Of a DNA stretch of 64,000 nt, positions 27,126-39,353 are shown piece by piece (the stretch's first letter is position 1; each line of letters opens with the position of its first letter). Position numbers and translations under genes: made by a program. Source of the stretch: Trichopria drosophilae (Eukaryota > Arthropoda > Insecta > Hymenoptera > Diapriidae); NCBI GenBank assembly GCA_030407085.1, contig CM059585.1:115805501-115869500 (forward strand), given 5' to 3'. The notes beneath the pieces are model-generated. The model was not told the DNA's origin and made no database searches. It was given only the letters and a program-made list of their open reading frames with translations.

Positions 27126-27823
27126 AAATAAAGTAGACAATAATTTTTTTGACATTTTTACACAAATTGTTTGTTTAGGCTTTTTCTACATTTTCGAAGA
27201 TTGATACTAAAAATTGAGTCAACAGCAAAATTTTTTATTATTCCGGAACCGTTTACACCCGTGATTATATTTCGGCTCTAAATAGAAAATTATCAGAATG
27301 GAATTATTCGATGTTTATACAACTTAAGTACGCATAAAATTATGTAAAAATAGATAGTTTCCGTTGTTTTTTTTTAACACCAGAAATAACGATATTCAAA
27401 GGGAAAAATTCTCACGTGGAATTTCCAATTACGTCACGGTATGATTACATGTACGAGGGAAATAACACTATGCAAATAGAAAATACAGCCATCAAAATCT
27501 ACTTTGGATTACATAAATTTTTTGTTATATCAGCATATGAACTTTCGCGAGTGTAATAAATATTGGTGCACAATAATTTACAACAAGGCTTTTTGTAGAC
27601 GTAGAACATTTCCTCGTAAGAAATTTCCATTTGAGTTTTGATTTATATCAGTTTTACTTTCGAGTCTATTTAAATACTGATAAAAGTATAATCGTGTATA
27701 AATTTGTCGGTGACTAGAATGCAGATATTAAGTTGACAGTGATTATGCATGCAAAATTTTAATTTTTTATTAAAATAAAAAAATATATGTCAGAAGACTA
27801 ATTTTATTACGACATAAAGAAAA

Positions 27824-28059
27824 TATACACTAGGAAAAATTTCTGGAAATGTTACCATTTCAGGTGGCAATTTTGGGGATTGTCATTTTTTTCTTGTAAA
27901 AATTACGAGACTTTATTGTAATTTGTACCACCTGAATAGTAAAATTTTCAAGAACTTTAGTAACTTTTATCCGAAAGAATAGCAATTTTTATTATTCTGT
28001 AAGTCTGCCCCAAAATTACCATCTGGATTGGTAAAATTTGCAACAATTTCTAATGTATA
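27824..28059. mobile_element. Foldback element with TATACA termini
   Basis: The left end TATACACTAGGAAAAATT is the approximate complement of the right end, where ATTTCTAATGTATA closes the element. Within the arms, TTACCATTTCAGGTGGCAAT on the left matches the complement of ATTACCATCTGGATTGGTAA on the right. It is a short non-autonomous inverted-repeat element. A right-end fragment recurs at 28870-28930. Confidence 0.6.
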
Positions 28060-28079
28060 GTACGAAACCAAACAATTTT

Positions 28080-28869
28080 TGTCGAGAGAAGATTGATTGA
28101 ATTATTTGTTTTCACTATTTAGTAGTAAAAATCAATACTAGCTAAATTAGTCCCCGACTTTGATTCATTAGTCCAATTTAAATAATTAATTTAACTATAA
28201 CGTTTAATGTGGTTACTAACTCGAAAATGGTAAAATTAGAATAAAGAATTAGTAGTTTTACTATTTAGTAATAAAAATAATTACTAATTCAATTAGTCTC
28301 CGACATTATTCCTTCATTAGTTAAATTTTCGCAATTCATTTTACTAATAAGATATTTATTGCGATTACTAATTTGAGACTAGAACACTTAAATTAATTGA
28401 TAAGTAGCTTGTGCTACTTAGTAGTAAAAATAATTACTAATTCAAGTAGCCACCGACTTTTCGCTAATTTATTGGTCAAATTTAACTAATTCATTTTACT
28501 AATAAGATGTTTATTACTATTACTAATTTGAGAATAGTAAAATTAGATTATTGAATTAGTAGTTTTCTCTTTAAGTAGTAAATAAAAATACTAATTCTAT
28601 TAGTAGCCGAATTTTTATTCCTTCATGAGGCAAATTTAATTAATTTGTTTTACTAATAAAATGCTTATTGCATTTACTAATTTGACAATAGTACAATTTG
28701 ACTAAAGAATCCGTAGCGTTTACTATTTAGTAGTAAAAATAATTACTAACTAAATTAGTCCTCGACTTTTCATTTATTATACTTAACTAATCTATTTCAC
28801 TAATAAACTGTTTATTGTAATTACTAATTTGAGCCTAAAAGACTAGTGAATTAGTAACTTTTACTATTA
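28080..28869. repeat. TTAGT/ACTAA-family tandem repeat, second block
   Basis: About five units with the same ~150-bp period as the block at 26460, with unit marks near 28163, 28305, 28452, 28607 and 28765. It is bracketed by the foldback element ending at 28059 and by a half copy of that element at 28870-28930. Confidence 0.8.
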
Positions 28870-28930
28870 ATAGTCTGTCCCAAGATTACCATCTAGAATG
28901 GTAAAATTTGCAATAATTTTTCAGGGTATA
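28870..28930. mobile_element. Partial second copy of the 27.8-kb foldback element (right end)
   Basis: TTACCATCTAGAATGGTAAA followed by ATTTGCAATAATTTTTC and GTATAG repeats the right arm at about 28015-28060 with a few changes. The left arm is absent. Confidence 0.55.
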
Positions 28931-29494
28931 GTTTTAAATAAAAAAAATGTTGTCGAAGGAAAATTTATTCGTCAATTTTTGTTTGCGATTTGGAAAAATA
29001 ACATAAAAATTTGTTATAACCTCAAAGTTTTTCATATTGGCAAGAAATATGGACATATATAATATTATTAAAAAATGTATTTTTTTAGTTAGCAATGAAC
29101 ACGATTATTTTAAAATCCTGTCGTAAAAGGGAACCTTTCTTAGAGGAGAAGAGAAACGACTGACATTTGTGTAAGATGAGAAGTTGCTGCGATGGCCTAT
29201 GATACTGAACTTGCCTTAATTCATTCCTGGTATATCTTTAGGCAATTATCTTTCGTGAATAAATAAGATTTTCTTAAATTATTGCTCAAAGTTTGAATCG
29301 TTCCACGTTTGGAAATAGCTGCTATAACAATGGTGCAAAACTTACATACCAAAAATACTGGTTCAAATTACTTTTGAGAGATTATTTTTTTGTTGATATT
29401 GTCCGAAAAATCTGTCAAATTTCCAAATAAATTAAATTACAATTTAAAATTTAATAAAATTTCTGCAGTATTTTTTAATTTTACTAAATTTATA

Positions 29495-31130
29495 GGATGA
29501 TTAATCAGTGTGGATATTCACACTAAATCGTCAGTTTTCTCCCATTTAAGAATCAAAATTGCACTCATTTGCTGGAGTGATTCAATTCTCCCTCGAGAAA
29601 TTGTGAATTTTCACACTGTAGAGAGTGGGATTTCACTCGTCAAGAATAACAATTGGTTATTTCTCTGGAATGGTTCATTCCTCACTCCAGAAAGTGTGAA
29701 ATTTCACACTGTAGCGAGTGGGTTTTCACTCGTAAAAAGTAAGAATTCGTTGTTTCTCTGGAGTGGTTCAAAACTCACTCCAGAAAGTGTGAATTTTCAC
29801 ACTACAAAGTATCAGTGTTCACTCATTTACTAGAGTGAATCTTCACTCGTTAACAATAAAAATTCACCTATTTACTGGAGTGATTCTATTTTCACTCGAG
29901 AAATTGTGAATTTTCACACTGTAGCGAATGGGTTTTCACTCGTAAAGAGTAAGAATTCGTTGTTTCACTCGCATGGTTCAATCCTCATTCCAGAAAGTGT
30001 GAATTTTCACACTACAAGGTACCAGTGTTCGCTCATTTACTAGAGTGAGTTTTCACTCGTTAACAATAAAAATTCACCTATTTTCTGGAGTGATTCTATT
30101 TTCACTCGAGAAATTGTGAATTTTCACATTGTATAAAGTGGATTTTCACTCGTAAAGTGTCAGAATTCGTTATTTCACTGGAGTGATTCAATCCTCACTC
30201 CACATAGTGTGAATTTTCCCACTACAAAGAGTCAGTTTTCACTCGTCAACAGCCAGAATTCACTCATTTGCTAGAGTGATTCAATCCCCACTCGAGAAAT
30301 TGTGAATTTTCACACTAGAGAGTGGGTTTTCACTCGTAAAGAGTAAGAATTCGTTATTTTTCTGGAGTGGTTCAATCCTCACTCCAGAAACTGTGAAAGT
30401 TCACACTGTAGAGAGTGGGATTTCACTCGTAAAGAATAACAATTCGTTGTTTCTCTGGAGTGATTCAACCCTCACTCCGGAAAGTGTGAATTTTCACACT
30501 ACAAAGTATCAGTGTTCACTCATTTACTAGAGTGAGTTTTCACTCGTTAACAAAAAAAATCACCTATTTTCTGGAGTGATTCTATTCTCACTCGAGAAAT
30601 TGTGAATTTTCACACTGTAGCGAGTGGGTTTTCGCTCGTAAAGAGAAAGAATTCGTTGTTTCTCTTGAGTGGTTCAACCCTCACTCCAGAAAGTATGAAT
30701 TTTCACACTACAAATAGTCAGTTTTCACTCGTCTACAGCCAGAATTCACTCATTTGCTAGAGTGATTCAATCCTCACTCGAGAAAGAGTCAATTTTCACA
30801 CTGTAGAGAGTGGGTTTTCACTCGTAAAGAATAAGAATTCGTTGTTTCTCTGGAGTGATTCAATCCTCACTCCAGAAAGTGTGAATTGTCACACTACAAA
30901 GAGTCAGTTTTCACTCGTCTACAGCCAGAATTCACTCATTTGCTAGAGTGATTGAATCCTCACTCGAGAAAGAGTCAATTTTCACACTATAAAGAGTGGG
31001 TTTTCACTCGTCAAGAATCTGAATGCATCTTTTTAGTGGGGTAGTTCAATCCTCACTCCATAAATAGTAAATTTTCAGGATTGGCTCCGTTTTCACTCCA
31101 TTAAGAGTGAATTCTCATTTCAAGAAGAGA
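29495..31130. repeat. ~95-bp palindromic minisatellite of the GAGTGA family
   Basis: About 15-17 tandem units with junctions marked by CACTCGTAAAGAGTAAGAAT or close variants, near 29634, 29727, 29837, 29938, 30055, 30149, 30240, 30330, 30426, 30541, 30632, 30727, 30820, 30912 and 31006. Almost every unit has a self-complementary AGTGTGAATTTTCACACT and a second CTCACTCCAGA...GAGTG pairing, so each unit can form small hairpins. Two unit flavours alternate (TAAAGAGTAAG versus CAACAGCCAG or TAACAATAAA), which suggests a two-unit higher-order repeat. A 107-codon frame at 29510-29833 is an artefact. Confidence 0.9.
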
Positions 31131-31139
31131 GTGTTGCGA

Positions 31140-31500
31140 CGGGGATATTCGAAAAAGAAAAAATGCGTCATTTTCACGAACTTCTTGCATTTTTGAATAA
31201 CGAGGTGATCCCCTGGACAGTTAGTGCGGCATAAATTGGAATGCGGGCGTCCATTTCAGCCACTGCTATGGCAGCAGCATTATCGATTTCTTCGGGTATC
31301 CGTTTTCGGCCAAAGTATTTTCATTACGTAAAGCACGCGCGCATTCAATGAGGACGTATATACATACTCGTACATAGAAGCCGAGTTAACGAAGGCCTCG
31401 TAAGTGGAAAGTGGCGCACCGATAAGCGTTATCGGCCGAGACATCTAAATACGTCCTTGTCGCTGAAAATATACATACCGGGTGTCTTAAAGTGCCATGT
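31140..31500. promoter_or_regulatory. Unique GC-balanced island with a CCGATAA inverted repeat
   Basis: This non-repetitive block between repeats is richer in GC and CpG than its neighbours and includes CTATGGCAGCAGCATTATCG at about 31267. At 31419-31435 it holds CCGATAAGCGTTATCGG, two 7-bp complementary arms with a GCG spacer that form a pair of GATA-type words. It has the look of a conserved intronic regulatory element, but conservation was not tested. Confidence 0.3.
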
Positions 31501-31679
31501 TGCTAATTTGCATAAGAATTCCTTACGTCATTTTATGCGAAAAAGAGATCTATGACGTAATTAGATCTTGTCACTAGTTAACTATTTTTAGGTGGTCCCT
31601 GTAGTATTTTGAAAATCATGGAGATCAGGGGTCGTTTACAAATATTTTATCTTGTGTCAATTCCTTTGATTATGCGGAA

Positions 31680-31691
31680 GGGGGGGGGGGG
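31680..31691. repeat. Poly-G tract (12 G)
   Basis: Twelve consecutive G residues between the unique island and a GAGTGA copy. Simple mononucleotide repeat. Confidence 0.9.
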
Positions 31692-31719
31692 TTGAATGAT
31701 TTTTACTTTTTTTAGTATG

Positions 31720-31880
31720 AAAATTAAATCACTCTAGTCAGTAGCACTTTAAGAGTGAATATTTACTCTAAAAGAGTGAGCTTTCACTAGTTAAGAGTGA
31801 AAATTCGAGCTTCTACTACAGTGGCTGAATGTTCACTCCATGGAAAGTGAATTTTCACTCCAAATAATTTAGAGAGTTCT
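31720..31880. repeat. Single copy of the GAGTGA palindromic family
   Basis: AAGAGTGAATATTTACTCTA, AGTTAAGAGTGAAAATTC and GTGAATTTTCACTCCAAATA followed by TTTAGAGAG match the terminal and internal words of the clusters at 25531 and 29495. Confidence 0.7.
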
Positions 31881-31979
31881 GTTTCGTTGTTATAAGCAAT
31901 AAATTACTAATAAATAGCCAAGTTACTATTTAAGTACCATTACAGACTATAGAAGTAAACAACGAGTTCAACGACCTCT

Positions 31980-32230
31980 CTAATTCTTTGGAGTACAGTT
32001 CAAACTCCTGTATTGTCCGTTCCCACTCCAACCCACTTTCTAGTATAAATTGTGCGCGCGCACGACATAAGTCCGGTATTCCCTTTGCGCTGTTGACGAA
32101 ATGCTCCACAGAGATGTGAAGGAGTGGGAGGTGCAAAACGACAATAACGGAGACAACAACAGGCAATGAAGGGTTTTGGACAATTAGGAGGGTCCGGCCG
32201 GTATAAGATTAAACCTAACCTAACGTTTAA
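31980..32230. other. GC-richer fragment of unknown origin
   Basis: This block contrasts in composition with the AT-rich flanks. It ends in GGTCCGGCCGGTATAAGATT followed by AAACCTAACCTAACG. Two overlapping minus-strand frames (78 and 90 codons) cover it and I recognise neither. It may be the decayed end of a retroelement, or unique sequence. No firm call. Confidence 0.2.
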
Positions 32231-33169
32231 AACAAACGGATTAAAGGTGTAGAGTGAAAAAGGTCGTTTCATTGAATATTAATTTAGAAGATTTAGTTTT
32301 CTTAATATAAAATAACTCAGTCATGTTTACCAAATTTGTTCAGTAACTTTAGTAAAATATAAAAATTACACATAGAATTCTGTATATTAATGTTCATGAA
32401 CCAGCAGATTTATTATAGACGAACTTGGCTATAGTAAATTCTTCTGTATATGCAATTTTATAGATTACACTAAGGTAATCTCCATTTCGTCACTTGTAAC
32501 TATTCAGAAGTTACGTTGCACCACCTGTCGGCGTGTAAGGAACTAAATAGTCGCACAAAGGACAAAATATTTTACTGAACTGTTTTATACTACATATTAT
32601 TTACTTATCAATAAAAATCCTTCGATTTAATATAGTATTATTGAAAAGTTTAGTTAGTAAATTTTTTTTTTAAATTATTTTTCTTAAGCAAATGAACATT
32701 TTTATGAAATAATTCTAGTTGGAATTCCTAGACGGACATTATATATAATGTTGGTGACTTTTTCCATTATAAATATCGCACATACGCATCTAGCATGTAT
32801 ACACCGAACATTCCAGAATCGATTAGGTTCACATACTCCAAGAAGACACTAATGACTAAGACGATACTAAATAACAAACAATTCAGAGCTCGTTGCCGTA
32901 ATCGCGGTTAATGGCACTAGCTAATAAAAAAGGGATAACGATAATTGCGTGTACGAAAGTACATTTTATGCAGGTGATAACTACGAGATAAGCAATCGCA
33001 TAGTAGCGGTGATAGTCCGACGAGCACAGTGAAACTAAGTACTAAGATAACCTAGGAGGATTTTAAAAAACCTTTTACTTAGAATGCCGATGCAAAGGTA
33101 GTCGTACCGACTTATTATCTTAGTGTCCGAAGCGGCATAACTATCGTTAACAAGTAGATATATTTAAAA

Positions 33170-33430
33170 TGCAGTCCACTATCTTTGCTACTAATTTTGA
33201 ATTAGTCAAAGCTACTATTGAAGGGGTGAAATATCGGCCACTAAAATTAGTAATAATTTTAAAGTATGGCATATTACTAGTTCATTGGTAAACTGTAACT
33301 AATTCGGTTTAGTAAAAAATGTAATGACGAAATAATTTATGAAACTCAAGTAATGAATTAATAGTTTTTACTATTTGTAAGTCACAACAATTACTTGATT
33401 TTTATTTTTTTTAGTAATGTAGTTTTTTAG
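33170..33430. repeat. Isolated TTAGT/ACTAA-family copy
   Basis: TACTAATTTTGAATTAGTCA at about 33190, AAAATTAGTAATAATTTT and TAACTAATTCGGTTTAGTAA share the words and order of the arrays at 26.5 and 28.1 kb. Probably one or two diverged units. Confidence 0.6.
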
Positions 33431-35269
33431 TAATGTAGAGAATAGTATTTATTACACCATTTTTAATTACGGATGTTTCTTCTTAATCAAGTGGAACATT
33501 CACTTTATAAAACGTTTAACTGGACATTGATGTTTGTTTATCAAGTACTAGTAACTTATTAATAGCGTTTTCTGAGATATTAAATTACAGAGGTTTAAGA
33601 AGATATTTTAATGACAGACAAGAGTAATAACCAGTTTTTCGTTTCTAGTTATGAGGTAATTTTGAAAAACTTTTACACGTGACGAGATTGAAAAACTGGA
33701 ATGTCGGCATTGAATCTAATTAATTCTTAGATCTTTTTGTAACAATTAAAAATTCAAGTTAAAACCGTATGTACGTACCCTTTTTAATCATTTTTACTTT
33801 TTTCTTTATAATAAGGAAAACTTCAACAAAATTTGTATTTGTTAGTAAATCTGACTTACTTTAAGAAAGTATCTTCTTATTTTAAGTATTCACTTACCAC
33901 TATACAAATTACTGCAACTGCTACTGATTTTAAACGTAAAAGTTTTGTATAATTCTAAAGAAAAAAAGAAAATAAATATAATTTAGCTTTACTTACCAAC
34001 TGCCTATAAAGATACTCGAAATTTAATTCCAGACGTATTGTATTAGCTAAAGTAACAACGGAAAAGATTGCAAAAACGTTTTCGGGATTCGAAAGTGCCG
34101 ATAAGGTAGGAATTTACGCTAAAAACCGTAAATTAAAAACGTCTGTATCTATTTTTCAAAATTTGGGTTCTGTAAAAGCAATTCTAATTACTATAGACGG
34201 TTTCCTAGAAAATACCAAAGAAATTAAATGGGAATTGACCAAGAATTTTCGGAAATAAATAAAAATCTCTTGTTTTCAACTTGTTACTTAGTTAATCTCT
34301 CATTATTAAGATTTATGTTTGTTATAAACATTTTTTACATTAGTTTTTATCCAGTTTTCGTGAATTTTCTCTACAATTAGCTATAAAAAGAGAACTACAG
34401 GATCGAGATAAATATAAATATTTACTATTATAAAAAGTATATTATTTACTAACTTATTAGTATAAAGATTAAACGAAATCATTTCATTCTTGGTACTTAG
34501 TGGTTTTTGGGGTCGTTGATTCCGGATTGTGGATCCGCCATTTTGAATTTTTGAAAACTAAAATCAGATTTGGACTCAACGACCCCAAAATTCGGGGCAA
34601 TAGATTGAATGATTGATACTATGATTTTGACAAAAATGGACTATTGGTAGCCATTTTGGAGCCGCCATTTTGAAAATTAATTGTTTACAATAGCTTTACC
34701 TTCTAGTCCAAACTTTTTGACGCTATATTTATAAATATCTGAGGAATTTAATGTAGAAAATGATAAAAAATAAAGAAATTCCTGATTTTCATTAAATAAA
34801 AGCTTTCTTTTACTTTCAAATTTGCGGCGTTTTTAGATACACCATAGACAGAGCAGCAGGGTTTGGGCAATAAAAAACGTCAATTCTAAATAAAGTTATT
34901 CTAATGACAATGAGTAGTTTTACCTCGGTTTTGAAAAGTCATAAAAACAACAGCTCGCGGTTTTGCAACAAACATACTGTTTATAATTATGCAAATACAA
35001 TCGAAAATGACGTCACTGCATTAGACATCACTACAAATGATTTTATACAATCTTTAACCTTGGATTTTTATTACCTATGTCTGCTGTGCGATGGATTTTT
35101 TAAAAAATGATAAATAACGTCGAATGAATGTCTATTAGAATCGTAATAAACAATTTTTTAAAATCATTAACATTATTATTAAATACTAGAGTGACCAATA
35201 AATTTGGGGCAAAGAAACCTAAAAGGAGGGGTGATTAAAAAAGGAGTTTCAACAGTAATATTTATAATT

Positions 35270-35625
35270 ATTATAAAAACGTTTAATATACGTTTATTAA
35301 ACGTAAGTTTCGTTTAAAAATGGTTTAGGTATATGACATAAACGTTTTTTGATTGGTAACGCTTTTAGCAAACTTTCGTTTAATGGACATTTATCATATA
35401 CGTTTATAATACGCGTATATTATACGAAACGTATTTAAAACGTAAAAACACGTTTATGAAGTAAATTACCATAAATTTCATAAGTTTAAAGCGTTTAATA
35501 AAGATGTAATATCGTATATAAATATATGTATATTAAAGACGTTTAAATTTGATCAAAGACGTTTATAAAACATGTAAATAATACAGTGTAATATTCGATT
35601 TTTGAGATACGTTAATAAAACGTTG
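35270..35625. repeat. AAACGTTT-rich short-motif cluster
   Basis: Words AAACGTTT, ACGTTTATTAAACGTAAG and ACGCGTATATTATACG recur in both orientations over about 350 bp. It resembles a diverged palindromic element similar in style to the foldback at 37777. Confidence 0.5.
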
Positions 35626-35683
35626 AACCTGTACCTGTACCAAAAATATTTTAAACGTTCATTGTCCTTACAATATTATAATA

Positions 35684-35945
35684 CAGTAAAGACTCGGTAT
35701 ATTTACCCGCTCGCTTCCTCGCTTTCCTCTCCGCTCTCGATATATTTACTAAAAGAAGGGGAGTGGGAGTCAGTCGCGTTATGTTCGTGACGTCACTGCA
35801 GACCGTTCCTGAGACCCCAGCCCCAACTTGGGGGAAAAAGAACGGCACTAGGTAAATATAACGAGACGGAACCGGGAAAATGTGCTGGGATGTAAATATA
35901 GCGAGACTCAATTATACCGAGGCGTAATTATACCGAGACTCTATG
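35684..35945. mobile_element. pogo-like MITE, copy A
   Basis: Starts CAGTAAAGACTCGGTATA and ends TATACCGAGACTCTATG, imperfect terminal inverted repeats flanked by TA on both sides (35682-35683 and 35946-35947). TA target sites and CAGT...GACTC-type ends are typical of Tc1/mariner-pogo elements. The interior (including GTGACGTCACTGCAGACCGT) is shared with copies at 39354 and 42332. No transposase; the minus-strand frame at 35651-35911 is not a plausible protein. Non-autonomous. Confidence 0.75.
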
Positions 35946-36639
35946 TAAAAGAATCCTGATTTAGTCACTAATTTAGCCTAATTAAACGAGTAGTTTATCT
36001 TTATCTCTTGAAATGAGAATTCAAAATATTTTTAATATTAAAATTGTACACTTAACTGACTGAAATCTTTATGAGTATCTTAATTAATGAAAAACAAAAG
36101 GATATCGAAAAACATTCTTATAAAATGAAAGTTTTTACAATTTTTATACTCCAGTTACGTAAATATTTAATGTGTACATATCGGGTTACGTTAAATTCAC
36201 GTAATTGTAATAGCCTTTGTTCTTACAATGAGATAATGTATTAATTTATATTGGTTCATTAGCCAATTTCAAATGGAATTCAATTATTTAATATCTACGT
36301 CATAGTTAACCATTGTATAATGAATTTGTAAATTTGATATTCTATTATAACCATTGCCAAGTAATAACAATCAAACCTATGAAATGAATTATAAATAATC
36401 ATTGTTAAATGTTATTAATAAATTATTGGTTATAAAGTATTATTTTAAAAAAATAAAACACGATTTTCTAAAATTTGTTGAATCAAAGAAATTCATACGA
36501 TTTATGAATTAGTTGATAGTAAAAAAATATAATAATTGATAGAAATTAATTAAATTCAGTGTTTTGTTGTTGATTATATAATCGAAATAAAATTTCAATC
36601 ATAAATTCAATTTATCATCACTTTATTATTACTGTAGTT

Positions 36640-36860
36640 GTATCCATGTAATTTGCAGCAATTAATTAATACAAAATTGCTGCTGTAACGTGAAACCGTT
36701 TAATATGAAGAGTAAGCTATTTTCATACGGGCAACTTTGGACGCAATAAAATATCCTATTACGATTTTAATTAATGTTCCCCCTGTCGGTTACACCTAAA
36801 TTGCTCGGGGTACATTAATTCCTGAAACTATTGAACTTTGGCCATTTATCAACCGTTTAA
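36640..36860. promoter_or_regulatory. Unique island with homeodomain-type words and a 9-bp hairpin
   Basis: At 36655-36683 arms GCAGCAATT and AATTGCTGC enclose AATTAATACAA. Then come TTTGGACGCAATAAAATATC and TTTTAATTAATGTTCCCCCT. The text is denser and less repetitive than the neighbouring AT-rich DNA. Could be a conserved enhancer; not tested. Confidence 0.25.
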
Positions 36861-37080
36861 TGTTTTTACATTGTTAACTCGTGGAATTTGAAATTTAGTA
36901 TCTTTTAGTATAATTATTTTTGGCGTATTGCTTTGGAAATTTTATTTGAAAAGGAAAAATGTACAAACATTTGTAGAAAATTCGAGCATTAAAAAGTAAT
37001 GAAATAAGTTTGAAATAAAATTTTCTTTTTTTTTTTAATGGTTCACAAAAATCCGGAAATATTTCATGTTTTTTTTCACG

Positions 37081-37507
37081 TTTGATAATTTTTAGGCGAT
37101 TTTACGTATTATCTAAAATTAATGATAACAAAGAACTTTTTTTATGTACTGACATTTTTTTTAAGAAATTTTATGATGACAGAGTCAAAGTTACTATTAA
37201 AGTGACATTAAATAATTTGTTTATGAAATGGTTGAAACTTAAGATAAATAATGAAATTTGTTAGTAGGGGGACAATGGGGAAGCTAAATACGATGTTACG
37301 TACGCTTCAAAAATATTGAAAATGGAAGATCCAGAATGATTTCTTTTAATTTACATAAAAAACTAGGAGATATTTCGTTTTCTTTTACTTTTGATAATTT
37401 TTAGGCGATTTTACGTATTATCCAAAACTAGTAATAATACAGGACAGTTTCCATGTACTGGCATTTGTTTGAAGAAATTTTATTTATGATGGCAGAGTCA
37501 AAATAAC
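37081..37507. repeat. Direct duplication about 309 bp apart
   Basis: TTTTAGGCGATTTTACGTAT and the following ~115 bp (ending ATGACAGAGTCAAA) at 37081-37200 recur at about 37390-37507 with scattered changes. Two-copy direct repeat of unknown origin. Confidence 0.7.
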
Positions 37508-37776
37508 TAAATAGTTGTCAGTTATTTATTGGATCTGCCATTTTGTCTACCTTCAAATTCACATAACATTTGCATTTATTGAACATATAAACCATGGAGT
37601 AAATTAATTTATAGACTATTGTTTAGTTATTGTGATTATGACTCCATTTTGACGCCACCATCTTGGAATTTAATGTAATTAAATTACATCTCTTTTTAAA
37701 AAGACATTTTTTAAAAAGAAGTTTTTTCATCTTTTTTTTTATTTTTATTCTATCAAATGTATTTTAATATGAGAAA

Positions 37777-37979
37777 CCCAACGGGCACGAAAGTCCCGAA
37801 TGTTTCTAAAACGATTTTAGAACGTTCCAGAAACGTTCCTAAAACGTTAAATGTCTGCAACTTTTACGGAGCGTTTTATAAACGTTTCATCCATGTTGCA
37901 GACATTTAACGTTTTAGGAACGTTTATGGAACATTCTAAAAATGTTTTAGCAACATTTGGGTCCTTCGTGCACGATGGG
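37777..37979. mobile_element. 203-bp foldback element with CCCA...TGGG ends
   Basis: The element reads CCCAACGGGCACGAAAG at the left and CTTCGTGCACGATGGG at the right. The arms stay complementary almost to the centre; TTCCTAAAACGTTAAATGTC on the left matches GACATTTAACGTTTTAGGAA on the right. The loop is about 35 bp. Near-full-length palindrome with no coding capacity. A 69-codon frame overlapping it is a by-product. Confidence 0.75.
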
Positions 37980-38787
37980 AAGAGTACCTACAAAATAACG
38001 AAAAATGACAAAAATCTTTTATTGAATAACAAAACGTCTATCAAATTTTTTCAATTTTGATATTACCATGTCCATTTAAATGTTTGGGTCCATATTGTAC
38101 CTTAATGAAAAAACATAATTATTGCATTTTTTTCAAAAAAAAATATAAAAATTGTCGGATTTTTTGGCATTTAGAGACGAATTAAAAACCAAAAAATAGT
38201 CCATACCTAATCTTTCACATGAATTTGATTAAAAGTTTAAATCTGTTTAAGGCAAATAGATTTTATTTAAAAAATTCTCAAAAAATCCATGAAAAATCTT
38301 AAATATAATATTTTTGAGTCTACGAACCACTAATTTTGTCTTTCAATGTTTTTGTCAAGAATTTCATTTGAAATGAAATTTATGTGAGGGGTGCGTCCCC
38401 ACCAGCGTCTAGAAGGTACGTGCGAAATCCTGAGTGCCCTTATCCAGACGTTCCGACAATGCTGTCGGTACATCTAGACAGGGAGATGAAGAGGACAAAA
38501 AGGAGAATCTCAACAATGAGTATCGACTGAGGATGTCTCTTTTTTTCTGTCAACTTCACGCACTTTAGCCACCCTCGAGTGCCAGAGCACACCTCGTAGG
38601 CGAAAAAGGGAGACCACTCAAGTAACACTCGACAAAAATGAGTTCGCGAAAATATACACCAACCAATTTCGCAAATTGGCAAAATTTATCTTTCGTGTAC
38701 CCAAAAATTGTTTTTCTGAGATAAGATTGCATACAATTAGCTACATATTGTTGTTTTTTTTTGAAAAAAAACTCTCAAAATTTCTTG

Positions 38788-38962
38788 GTGTGGATATTCA
38801 CTTTTTTATGGAGTAAAAATTGAGCCATTCTAGCAAATAAGTGAACTCTTATTCTCTAGAAGGGAATTTTCATTGGTAAAGGTAAGAATTCACTCTTTCA
38901 TTAGACTGGATAAATTTTCACAACATAAAGAGTGAATTTTCACTCCAAGAAAATTTAGAGAG
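38788..38962. repeat. GAGTGA-family copy
   Basis: Contains TATGGAGTAAAAATTGAGCC and ends with AGTGAATTTTCACTCCAAGA followed by AATTTAGAGAG, matching the termini of the cluster at 25531. Confidence 0.7.
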
Positions 38963-39353
38963 AATATTAATGAAGTATGGTTCAAATTAATTACTCTTTT
39001 GTTGTCGATATATGATTTCGCAGTTTGCAACGTTGAACTGCAACCAAAATTAGTCCAAAATCAATCCTTGTATTATGTAAACTCTAATAATGAAAAATAA
39101 TATTACAACAATAGTAGAGGGGATAAAATATTTAAAAAAAAACAGAAAAATTATTCTGTATTCCCTCATTTACTAGGTGGCCTCCTTTTTTATTTCACGA
39201 ATCGTTGTTAATACTTAAAAGAATCGTGCTATAATTTTTTCAAAACTTCTTAATGTAAAGTATCGTCAGTGGTAAAATGTGAAAAAGACACGCAAAATGC
39301 TACAAAAGTTGCAATTTCGGTTATGTTGCGGCTGCCATTCAGAAAATTCAATA

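Noticed and set aside
32210..32226. Telomere-like AACCTAACCTAACG
   Set aside because: Only two units of the insect TTAGG-type motif; far too short to be an interstitial telomere.
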